DNA from: Planktomarina sp.
Lineage (GTDB): Bacteria > Pseudomonadota > Alphaproteobacteria > Rhodobacterales > Rhodobacteraceae
DNA length: 64,000 bases
Reading direction: 5' to 3'
Assembly (NCBI GenBank): GCA_017856985.1
Contig: JAFMEA010000004.1
Coordinates: forward strand, 1 to 64,000
Shown here: in pieces, positions 44,761 to 52,625 of the stretch
Layout: every line of letters starts with the position of its first letter
Numbering within the stretch: the stretch's first letter is position 1
Translations under genes and position numbers: made by a program
Notes under the pieces: model-generated
Seen by the model: only the letters and a program-made list of their open reading frames with translations
What the model was told of the DNA's origin: nothing
The model's database searches: none

Positions 44761-47700
44761 ATGCACCTACTTGCCGCCACACCTGGATCTGTGGATGATG
44801 GAAAAGAGCCAGTTGATTTGAGCCAAACTCCTTCTGATGTCATTTTTATCTCCGCCGCTGATACAGAACTTGCAGCGCTTTCGACCGCGCGCTCCGAGAT
44901 GTCAGATCCACCAGGCCTGCGTTTGGCCAGCATGATGCATCTTCAACATCCCATGTCAGTAGATCTACATATTGAATCCTGCGCCTCTAAAGCAAAATTA
45001 GTAGTGGCTCGCGTACTAGGTGGCGTGGGTTATTGGAAATATGGCTTTGAGCAATATGCCGCCCGCTTGAGCGATGCAGGTGTAACTTTCGCGGCCCTGC
45101 CTGGCGACGACAAACCAGATCTAGAACTTCGCCAGTTCTCAACAATCTCCGACAAAGATTATGATGCACTTTGGGCATATTTAGTGGAAGGTGGGCCCAA
45201 AAACTCAGTAAATTTTCTTCGTTATTGTAATTTCATTATTGATCAAGCCAATAAACCGCAAGCTGCAGAGCCGCTGTTGCGTGCCGGTGTGTATTGGCCA
45301 GGCGCTGGCATCTCAGACATTATATCTGCACAAGAAAAATGGGTGAAAGGCGCACCAGTGGTGCCTTTAATTTTCTATCGCGCATTGGTGCAGGGGGCGG
45401 GACTCAACCCAATCAACCGTATGGTTAAGGCTATGCTGCGTTCTGGCATCAATCCGTTACCAGTTTTTGTGGCTTCCCTTAAAGATCCAATTTCTGTGGC
45501 TACTTTAGATCAACTATTTCGATCTGCAGCTCCTGCGGTGATTCTAAATTGTACTTCCTTTGCCGTAGGCAATCCCCATGGAGACGGCAGCCCAGACAAC
45601 CCACTTACCTTGCCTTCAGCTTGCAAAGCCCCCGTCTTCCAAGTCGTACTTTCTGCAAGTACTGAAAAAGATTGGGAAAGCGGGCTCAATGGCCTGTCTG
45701 CTCGAGATATTGCGATGAATGTCGCCCTACCTGAAGTTGACGGAAGAATTTTATCACGTGCCGTCAGCTTCAAGGGAGAAGCATTTTTTGATGAAGCAAC
45801 AGAATGCCCGATTGCCACATATAAAGCTCGTGGCGACCGCATCTCTTTTGTGGCAGCCCTTACCTCGAATTGGGCAAAACTGCGCCGCACCAGTGCCTCA
45901 GAGCGTCAGGTCGCCTTAGTATTGGCAAATTATCCCAATAAGGACGGACGACTTGCCAATGGGGTCGGCCTAGATACCCCAGAGTCAGCAATTTATATAC
46001 TAAAATGTCTGCAAGAGGCTGGATACAATGTGAAGGATCTTCCCAAAGACAGCGCAGATTTGATGGCCCGGATCATGGCTGGGCCTACCAATTGGCTTAC
46101 CGATCGTACAGATCGCAGTGGTGGTAAAACACTTTCCTTGGCAAACTATCTAAAACACTATCAAACCCTGCCCTACACTCTGCGCACGCAGATTGAGGAT
46201 CGTTGGGGCGATCCTTGCCTAGATCCGTTTCTTGAACCCAAGACCGGGACTGCCGAAGGTGGCTTCAAGCTGTCCATTCTTGAGTTTGGGAATGTTACCT
46301 TGGGCCTCCAACCAGCCCGTGGCTATAACATTGACCCAACTGAAACATATCATTCACCAGACCTAGCGCCACCACACAACTACCTCGCCTTCTATTTTTG
46401 GTTTCGTCACTCACAGGGTGCTCATGCAATTGTGCATCTTGGCAAGCATGGCAACTTAGAATGGCTGCCTGGTAAGGCAGTTGCCTTGAGCGAGGAGTGC
46501 CTGCCCGAAGCAATTTTAGGGCCACTCCCACACATTTATCCATTTATTGTAAATGATCCAGGAGAAGGCACTCAAGCCAAAAGACGGTCTCAGGCGGTTA
46601 TCATTGATCACCTCACCCCGCCGATGAGCCGAGCAGAAACTTATGGCCCTCTGCGAGATTTAGAGGCTTTAGTCGATGAATATTACGAGGCAGCAGGGAT
46701 TGACCCACGTAGAATAGACTATCTTAGACGTGAAATCCTTTCTCTTACGACGACAACTGGTTTGGATGAAGACATTGGCTTCCAAGGTGAAGAGACTGGC
46801 GACTTAGCTAAATTAGATGCATACCTTTGCGATCTGAAGGAAGCTCAAATCCGTGATGGTTTGCATATCTTTGGAAAGACCCCTGAAGGAATACAATTAA
46901 GGGATCTGACCATTGCACTGGCGCGCATCCCACGTGGCTCCGGCAAAGAAGGTGATGCATCTCTTTTACGTGCCATGGCAGATGATTTGAGCTTGTCGTT
47001 TGATCCGCTAGACTGTGATCTAGCAGGTTCGTGGCAGGACCATAAGCCAGAGGCACTGGCCTCTGTTAGCGATGATATCTGGCGAAGTAATGGCGATACG
47101 GTTGAGCGACTTGAGCTGCTTGCTCAAAATTTGATGGGAGGAACAATCCAGGCTCCTGGTCCAAAATCTGCCATGGTTATAAATCATATAAACAATAACA
47201 TAACCCCAAAGCTGGCCGCATGTGGGCCTTCTGAGATCAAGGGGCTATTAAACGCACTTGCCGGAGAATTTGTTTGCCCAGGCCCATCCGGCGCTCCCAC
47301 TCGCGGCCGGTTAGATGTCTTGCCAACTGGTCGCAATTTTTACTCGGTCGACAGCCGAGCCATACCCACGCCAACCGCTTGGGCTTTAGGCTGGAAATCT
47401 GCTAACTTACTAATAGACAAACATTTACAAGATCATGGGGATTGGCCCCGCTCTCTTTTACTTACGGCATGGGGCACCGCCAATATGCGTACAGGTGGGG
47501 ATGACATAGCACAATGTTTGGCGCTGATGGGCGTAAAACCCCAATGGGATAGCGCCAATCGTAGGGTCACAGGATTTGAAATAATTCCAGCCAGCGCGTT
47601 GGGACGTCCACGTGTAGATGTCACACTTCGTATTTCAGGTTTTTTTCGTGATGCTTTTCCAGGATTAATTGATTTAGTTGATAGCGCAGCACGAGCCGTT

Positions 47701-48453
47701 TTCGCGCTGGATGAACCAAGTAATTTGAACCCAGCCAAAGGAAATGGCTCTGGAGCAAGAGTTTATGGCTCAAAACCTGGAGCATATGGAGCCGGGTTGC
47801 AGGCTTTGATCGATGAACGGATATGGGACACTCAGGCCGATTTTGGGGCTGCCTATTTAGAATGGGGCAGCTACGCTTACGGCAAGGGAAGGACCGGCAA
47901 TCAGGATCGCAAGGGATTTGAGACCCGCCTAGGTCAGGTAGAAGCGATTGTACAAAATCAAGATAACCGTGAGCATGACCTTCTCGACAGCGATGACTAT
48001 TACCAATTTGAGGGAGGTGCTGCCGCAGCGATAACTAGCTTGCAGGGACAAGCTAGACCCATCTACCACAACGATCACTCCCGGCCAGAACGCCCTGTGA
48101 TACGCACCTTAGATGATGAAATGGCGCGGGTAATACGATCACGAGTCCTAAATCCGAAATGGATCAACGGGGTTAAGCGCCATGGCTATAAAGGTGCATT
48201 CGAAATTGCAGCAACTGTCGATTATATGTTTGCCTTTGCCGCCACCACAGGAGCCGTAAAATCGCATCACTTCGATGCCGTGGAGGCCACATTCCTGGAG
48301 GATGATGACAATAGAAACTTCATCGCTAGTACTAATGCCCCAGCTTTGCGCGAGATTGCAGAGCGCCTTCAAGAGTCAATCGATCGAGGACTTTGGCATC
48401 CTCGATCTAACTCCGCTCGAGCTCGAATAGCGGAACTATTACCAAAGAGTTAG
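44761..48453 (+). CDS. cobN: Aerobic cobaltochelatase subunit CobN
   Basis: The 1230-residue catalytic subunit that inserts cobalt into hydrogenobyrinic acid a,c-diamide, working with the AAA+ pair CobS-CobT (not in this window). The CobN/magnesium chelatase BchH family is shown by HAIVHLGKHGNLEWLPGKAVALSEEC, PFIVNDPGEGTQAKRRSQAVIIDHLTPPM and the C-terminal RGxVxP-like and FDAVEATFL regions. It follows the GNAT gene by 250 bases on the same strand and precedes cobO. Its presence fixes the pathway as the late cobalt-insertion type. Confidence 0.96.
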   Translation: MHLLAATPGSVDDGKEPVDLSQTPSDVIFISAADTELAALSTARSEMSDPPGLRLASMMHLQHPMSVDLHIESCASKAKLVVARVLGGVGYWKYGFEQYAARLSDAGVTFAALPGDDKPDLELRQFSTISDKDYDALWAYLVEGGPKNSVNFLRYCNFIIDQANKPQAAEPLLRAGVYWPGAGISDIISAQEKWVKGAPVVPLIFYRALVQGAGLNPINRMVKAMLRSGINPLPVFVASLKDPISVATLDQLFRSAAPAVILNCTSFAVGNPHGDGSPDNPLTLPSACKAPVFQVVLSASTEKDWESGLNGLSARDIAMNVALPEVDGRILSRAVSFKGEAFFDEATECPIATYKARGDRISFVAALTSNWAKLRRTSASERQVALVLANYPNKDGRLANGVGLDTPESAIYILKCLQEAGYNVKDLPKDSADLMARIMAGPTNWLTDRTDRSGGKTLSLANYLKHYQTLPYTLRTQIEDRWGDPCLDPFLEPKTGTAEGGFKLSILEFGNVTLGLQPARGYNIDPTETYHSPDLAPPHNYLAFYFWFRHSQGAHAIVHLGKHGNLEWLPGKAVALSEECLPEAILGPLPHIYPFIVNDPGEGTQAKRRSQAVIIDHLTPPMSRAETYGPLRDLEALVDEYYEAAGIDPRRIDYLRREILSLTTTTGLDEDIGFQGEETGDLAKLDAYLCDLKEAQIRDGLHIFGKTPEGIQLRDLTIALARIPRGSGKEGDASLLRAMADDLSLSFDPLDCDLAGSWQDHKPEALASVSDDIWRSNGDTVERLELLAQNLMGGTIQAPGPKSAMVINHINNNITPKLAACGPSEIKGLLNALAGEFVCPGPSGAPTRGRLDVLPTGRNFYSVDSRAIPTPTAWALGWKSANLLIDKHLQDHGDWPRSLLLTAWGTANMRTGGDDIAQCLALMGVKPQWDSANRRVTGFEIIPASALGRPRVDVTLRISGFFRDAFPGLIDLVDSAARAVFALDEPSNLNPAKGNGSGARVYGSKPGAYGAGLQALIDERIWDTQADFGAAYLEWGSYAYGKGRTGNQDRKGFETRLGQVEAIVQNQDNREHDLLDSDDYYQFEGGAAAAITSLQGQARPIYHNDHSRPERPVIRTLDDEMARVIRSRVLNPKWINGVKRHGYKGAFEIAATVDYMFAFAATTGAVKSHHFDAVEATFLEDDDNRNFIASTNAPALREIAERLQESIDRGLWHPRSNSARARIAELLPKS

Positions 48454-48556
48454 AAAATCGTCCCTTTTGTTTGGGATCTATTTTAATCAATCAAAAAAGC
48501 CTTACTTGCACCCAACATTTCAAACGATAGAGTGCCTCAAAGATTAGGATACTTAC

Positions 48557-49165
48557 ATGACTGATGATGCTGAACGCCACACAATGAAAATGGCAAAGAA
48601 AAAGGCCGCTCGTGACAAAATAATGGCAACTAAGACTGACGAAAAAGGATTAGTAATTGTTCACACTGGTAAGGGAAAAGGAAAATCTTCAGCAGCATTT
48701 AACATGATTTTCCGGCATATAGCACATGGACGAAAAAGCGCAGTAGTTCAATTTATTAAAGGTGGAATGAGTACTGGCGAGAGAGATTTGATTATTTCCC
48801 ACTTCAGTAAACTTTGCGCATTTCACACCATGGGGGAAGGCTTCACTTGGGAAACCCAAGACAAGACCCGGGACACCGAGATGGCCCAAGCCGCTTGGTC
48901 AAAAGCGAAAGAGCTGATTTTAGATGAGACAAATCACATGGTTCTGCTCGATGAGATTAATATTGCATTACGATATGATTATATTGACATCAAGGAAGTC
49001 GTTAAGTTTTTAAAAAATGAGAAACCACCGATGACACATGTGGTACTTACCGGCAGAAATGCACACTTAGATTTGATTGAGTTAGCAGATTTAGTAACCG
49101 AGATGGAACTCATAAAACATCCATTTCGTTCTGGAATTAAGGCACAAATAGGTGTAGAATTTTGA
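48557..49165 (+). CDS. cobO: Cob(I)yrinic acid a,c-diamide adenosyltransferase (CobA/BtuR type)
   Basis: 202 residues. VIVHTGKGKGKSSAAFNM is the P-loop, VVQFIKGGMSTGERDL and MVLLDEINIALRYDYI follow, and VVLTGRNAHLDLIELADLVTEM is the CobO signature. It adenosylates the corrin during de novo synthesis and salvage. The window also encodes a PduO-type enzyme (3922), so two unrelated adenosyltransferases coexist. 103 bases separate it from cobN. Confidence 0.95.
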   Translation: MTDDAERHTMKMAKKKAARDKIMATKTDEKGLVIVHTGKGKGKSSAAFNMIFRHIAHGRKSAVVQFIKGGMSTGERDLIISHFSKLCAFHTMGEGFTWETQDKTRDTEMAQAAWSKAKELILDETNHMVLLDEINIALRYDYIDIKEVVKFLKNEKPPMTHVVLTGRNAHLDLIELADLVTEMELIKHPFRSGIKAQIGVEF

Positions 49166-49227
49166 TGTCTGAAATTTGAAAAATATTTTCAAATTCACAT
49201 CTGTCACTAAAATCTTAGGACAACAAT

Positions 49228-49575
49228 ATGGCCATTAAACGACTGCTCACCGAGTTTGGCATGGGTTCATCTTTACGTCGACGTGACTACACAGAAGCGG
49301 CCATACGCGCCGTAAGGGATGCGCTTTGGCATAATTCAATAAATATAGCTGAGCTTTTTGGAAAAGAAAAAACTGCAATGTTGATCGACGTTAAAATTGG
49401 CGTTCAAAAACCTGACTCTGTTGATAGGGAAATGGTATCAGAGATATTTCCATATGGAAAAGTCAAAGTGAAGGTCGTCCAAGGCGGGTTAGATGTTCCC
49501 CGCCCTGTTGGGAACCCAACAGTTATTGCTAATGTCGCCATTTCCGTATCTTTGGATTTAGGAATACCACAGTGA
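49228..49575 (+). CDS. Lin0512 family protein, first of a tandem pair
   Basis: 115 residues, starting KRLLTEFGMGSSLRRRDYTEAAIRAVRDAL, then VDREMVSEIFPYGKVKVKVVQGGLDVPRP. This is the Lin0512 family (fold with a conserved MG..L...DYT.AA..A..DA pattern), function unknown, found near cobalamin genes in several phyla. It lies 62 bases after cobO and overlaps the second copy by 4 bases (GTGA), which suggests a hetero-oligomer made in equal amounts. Confidence 0.82.
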   Translation: MAIKRLLTEFGMGSSLRRRDYTEAAIRAVRDALWHNSINIAELFGKEKTAMLIDVKIGVQKPDSVDREMVSEIFPYGKVKVKVVQGGLDVPRPVGNPTVIANVAISVSLDLGIPQ

Positions 49576-49937
49576 CTGATCAAAGATTTATTATAGAAAT
49601 GGGAATGGGAAATGATCAGTATGGCGAAGATTATACAAAAGCAGCGCGTCGTGCAATTAAAGACGCAATACGCCACTCAAATATACCAATGTTCAAAGCC
49701 TTAGGGCCCACCTTAAACTTTTCACCGGAAGACATGAGGGTTGAAGTAACAGTGGCAGTACAAAAACCCCACCTGGTTGATGTAAACCAATTGCTGGACA
49801 CTCTGCCCCATGGCCAGGCAAAAGTGCAGGTAGTCCTTGGAGGTTTAAATGTTACAAACCCAGACACAGATAATATAATTGTAATGGCTAGCGCAGCTGT
49901 GGAGGCATTTTTGCCCTACCTTGGCGACAAACTTTAA
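49572..49937 (+). CDS. Lin0512 family protein, second of a tandem pair
   Basis: 121 residues: RFIIEMGMGNDQYGEDYTKAARRAIKDAI, then LLDTLPHGQAKVQVVLGGLNVTNP. It aligns along its length with the preceding protein (EFGMG/EMGMG, DYT.AA.RA..DA, V.VGVQKP/V.VAVQKP, G.(A/V)KV.VV.GGL.V) yet the two differ at most other positions. The GTG start lies inside the stop codon of the first copy. Function unknown; by position it may take part in B12 handling. Confidence 0.82.
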   Translation: MTDQRFIIEMGMGNDQYGEDYTKAARRAIKDAIRHSNIPMFKALGPTLNFSPEDMRVEVTVAVQKPHLVDVNQLLDTLPHGQAKVQVVLGGLNVTNPDTDNIIVMASAAVEAFLPYLGDKL

Positions 49938-49995
49938 CATTTAAATACCAATTAATTAGCTAATCAACATTAAAGTTATTTTATTCAAATATCTG

Positions 49996-51048
49996 TTATT
50001 TTTCAGATTCCAAGCTAGCCCTGGCGCGAAAATCATTAGGAATGTGATCAACACCGTCTAAAATCAAATCCGCCATAACCTCCCCAATCTTAGGGGCCAT
50101 ACCAAAACCAATTTTAAATCCACCGTTAGCAATAAACCAATCTGGGTTCACTGGGTGTTTGCCCAATATAGGTGCACGGGTAAAGGCTCTGGGACGTACT
50201 CCCGCCCAACGAGAAATTACTGGGGCATCTTTTAAGATTGGAAATAATTTTTTAGCCTTGGATATTAAGTCATCAAGTTGTTCATCATTTTTTATCGGTG
50301 ATTTAAAGTATCGCTCACTGGTGGAGCCAATACCAACAGTTCCATCCAGGTGCGGGACAACGTGCAAACCATCAGAAAAAAGTTGTGGCTTACCAGGGCT
50401 ATTAAAATCAAGTAGCGCAGCCTGACCTTTCACCCCATTACCAAACTCTTGTCCCAAAGTTTTAGATATTTCAATTAAGCCCTGCCAGCCACGGGCATCT
50501 ATGATTGCTCCCTGACGAGCGCCTGCAGGAGTAATCACCCCACCTAAGTTTTCAACAGCACGAGCAAGCGCACGGGTTGCTTTGAGGGGGTGTATATGAG
50601 CCGAAAGTGTATCATAAATTAGTTGGCCAGTGGACGAGGGCGGGGCCCAGTCTCCCGCTTGACTGGCCGATACTACTTGCCATTCTGCTTTGTCGCCCCA
50701 GTTTTGTTCAGCATCAGAAATACGCGACAGCGCCAATGGAACCAAACGTTCTTCATTGATTGGTTGCAAACGCCCATGATTAGCAAATCCAGTCAAAATA
50801 CCTGAGTTAGCTTCAACTTCAGGCCAGAAGCTGCGGGAGTATAATAAACTTTCTAATTGAAACTGTTTCTTGGGCAACCATAAGTCCGGAGTGTGAGGTG
50901 CAAGTGCACCAACAAAGCCACCACTGGCGCCCGCTCCCACACCAGCGGGGTCAATAACGCGCACTCGGGCACCCCGCAAACTGCAACAAAAGGCTATTGA
51001 AAGGCCAAATACACCTGCCCCTAAAATTGTTACTTCAGCAGTTGCCAA
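49996..51048 (-). CDS. DAO-family FAD-dependent oxidoreductase, possible stand-alone MnmC oxidase
   Basis: 350 residues. ATAEVTILGAGVFGLSIAFCCSLRG is the FAD-binding Rossmann motif (residues 2-26), GASGGFVGALAPHTPDLW resembles the MnmC C-terminal domain, and GVRPRAFTRAPILGK and NGGFKIGFGMAPKIGEVMADLI complete a DAO-type flavoprotein. In gamma-proteobacterial MnmC an oxidase domain of this kind removes carboxymethyl from cmnm5s2U34 of tRNA and is fused to the methyltransferase; here the methyltransferase MnmD is the divergent neighbour 45 bases away. A glycine/sarcosine oxidase role is the alternative. Confidence 0.68.
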   Translation of the reverse strand: MATAEVTILGAGVFGLSIAFCCSLRGARVRVIDPAGVGAGASGGFVGALAPHTPDLWLPKKQFQLESLLYSRSFWPEVEANSGILTGFANHGRLQPINEERLVPLALSRISDAEQNWGDKAEWQVVSASQAGDWAPPSSTGQLIYDTLSAHIHPLKATRALARAVENLGGVITPAGARQGAIIDARGWQGLIEISKTLGQEFGNGVKGQAALLDFNSPGKPQLFSDGLHVVPHLDGTVGIGSTSERYFKSPIKNDEQLDDLISKAKKLFPILKDAPVISRWAGVRPRAFTRAPILGKHPVNPDWFIANGGFKIGFGMAPKIGEVMADLILDGVDHIPNDFRARASLESEK

Positions 51049-51093
51049 AATCCTTGCCCTTCTGCATGGTTCACTAAATACTTAAGGTAGCCC

Positions 51094-51756
51094 ATGATCA
51101 TCCACCAGCCTGATATTATAAAGTGGCGCGATGGCGTACCAATCTCAACTCAGTTTGCTGATCCTTACTACTCGGTAGACAATGGTTTAGCAGAATGCCA
51201 CCACGTTTTTCTATCAGGTAACGACCTTCCAAAAAGGTTTCACAACGGCTTTCATATCGCCGAGCTTGGCTTTGGAACCGGCCTCAATCTTTTGGGGGCA
51301 ATCCAAGCATGGCGGCAATCTGGTAATAAAGGAAAGTTATTTTTTACAAGCTTTGAATTGTTTCCTCTTGCCCCCACCCAAATGATCCAAGCACACGGCG
51401 CCTTTCCAGAAATCAATTCATTGGCCACAGAACTGGCACCACTTTGGTCCACAAAGATTGAATTGCCAGATTTAGAATTCAAACTGATCGTGGGCGACGC
51501 CCGCAAGACCCTTCCATCTTGGCGACACAAAGCCGATGCTTGGTTTTTAGACGGGTTTTCACCAGCCAAGAATCCAGAACTTTGGGGAGCAGCACTTATG
51601 CAAGAAGTTGCCACTCATACCAAGACTGGTGGTAGTTTTGCAACTTATTCTGCATCAGGGTCCATCCGTCGTAGTTTAGAAGACGGTGGTTTCAAAGTAG
51701 AGCGCATCACCGGGTTTGGCCGTAAAAGGCACATGACCAAAGGTAAAAAACTATGA
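51094..51756 (+). CDS. mnmD: tRNA (5-methylaminomethyl-2-thiouridine)(34)-methyltransferase MnmD
   Basis: 220 residues. The family start PDIIKWRDGVPISTQFADPYYSVDNGLAECHHVFL, the SAM motif IAELGFGTGLNLL, FTSFELFPL, and DAWFLDGFSPAKNPELWG are MnmC1/MnmD signatures, ending in GFGRKRHMTKG. It methylates nm5s2U34 of the wobble base in several tRNAs. The oxidase domain of two-domain MnmC is absent and is probably supplied by the divergent gene. The stop overlaps the EamA gene start by 4 bases. Confidence 0.92.
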   Translation: MIIHQPDIIKWRDGVPISTQFADPYYSVDNGLAECHHVFLSGNDLPKRFHNGFHIAELGFGTGLNLLGAIQAWRQSGNKGKLFFTSFELFPLAPTQMIQAHGAFPEINSLATELAPLWSTKIELPDLEFKLIVGDARKTLPSWRHKADAWFLDGFSPAKNPELWGAALMQEVATHTKTGGSFATYSASGSIRRSLEDGGFKVERITGFGRKRHMTKGKKL

Positions 51757-52625
51757 GTGCAGGACACAATACACGCCTTGGCATCGTGTTAATGGTGGGC
51801 ACAACCTTTGTTTTTGCGGTGCAAGACGGACTGAGTTTGCATTTATCTTCAACATATAACGTCTACATGGTTGTGATGGTTCGTTACTGGTTTTTTGCAG
51901 CCTTTGTCATAACAATTTCTGCGAAGCAGGTTGGTGGGATACGTAACGCTGCCCGTACCCACCAGCCTTATTTACAGGGTTTTAGAGGCGTTTTATTAGC
52001 AACTGAAATATGTGTAATGGTTACAGGATTCACCTACTTGGGTCTGGTCGAGAGTTTAGCAATATTCTCGTCATACACATTAATAGTTGCGGCAATGTCA
52101 GGTCCTATCTTGGGCGAAATAGTGGGCTGGCGTCGGTGGATGGCGATTTTCGCTGGCCTCTGTGGCGTTCTGATAATTCTAAAGCCAGGCATGGGAGTAT
52201 TCTCTGTTTATGCGATAATACCCTTGATAGCAGCGTCTATGTTTGCACTTTACAGCCTACTGACACGCTACGTAGCGCGCCAAGATAGTACCGCAACGAG
52301 CTTCTTTTGGACTGGCGTTACGGGCTGTATTGTTATGACTTTTGTAGGTATGTTTCATCTCGAAGATATGATCCCAGCTGATTGGCTCTTAATGCTTTGC
52401 CTCTGTTTTACAGGAGCGACCGGACATTGGCTTTTAATTCGATGTTATGAAGTCGCAGAGGCCTCCGCGGTACAACCGTTCACATATCTGCAGCTAGTAT
52501 TCGGTGCCGCAATTGGAGTTATGGTATTTGGTGAAGTCATTGAAACAAACGTCGCTGTGGGTGCAGTATTAGTTGTGGCTGCCGGATTATTTACCCTTTG
52601 GCGTGCCAGAGTTTCAGTTACCTAG
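51753..52625 (+). CDS. EamA/DMT family transporter
   Basis: 290 residues with ten predicted membrane helices arranged as two EamA repeats (about 10-140 and 152-285). The repeat motif appears as PILGEIVGWRRWMAI in the first half and FGEVIETNVAVGAVLVVAAGL at the end of the second. Drug/metabolite exporters of this type move amino acids, riboflavin or other small molecules; the substrate is unknown. Coupled to mnmD, and overlapping by 8 bases with the convergent transglycosylase gene. Confidence 0.85.
   Translation: MSAGHNTRLGIVLMVGTTFVFAVQDGLSLHLSSTYNVYMVVMVRYWFFAAFVITISAKQVGGIRNAARTHQPYLQGFRGVLLATEICVMVTGFTYLGLVESLAIFSSYTLIVAAMSGPILGEIVGWRRWMAIFAGLCGVLIILKPGMGVFSVYAIIPLIAASMFALYSLLTRYVARQDSTATSFFWTGVTGCIVMTFVGMFHLEDMIPADWLLMLCLCFTGATGHWLLIRCYEVAEASAVQPFTYLQLVFGAAIGVMVFGEVIETNVAVGAVLVVAAGLFTLWRARVSVT

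Noticed and set aside
44507..44761. Plus-strand 84-codon frame linking the GNAT stop (ATGA) to the cobN start (TGATG)
   Set aside because: The junctions look operon-like, but the predicted protein resembles no family, no ribosome binding site is clear, and the opposite strand over the same bases encodes a peptide with a good ribosome binding site and a recognisable composition.
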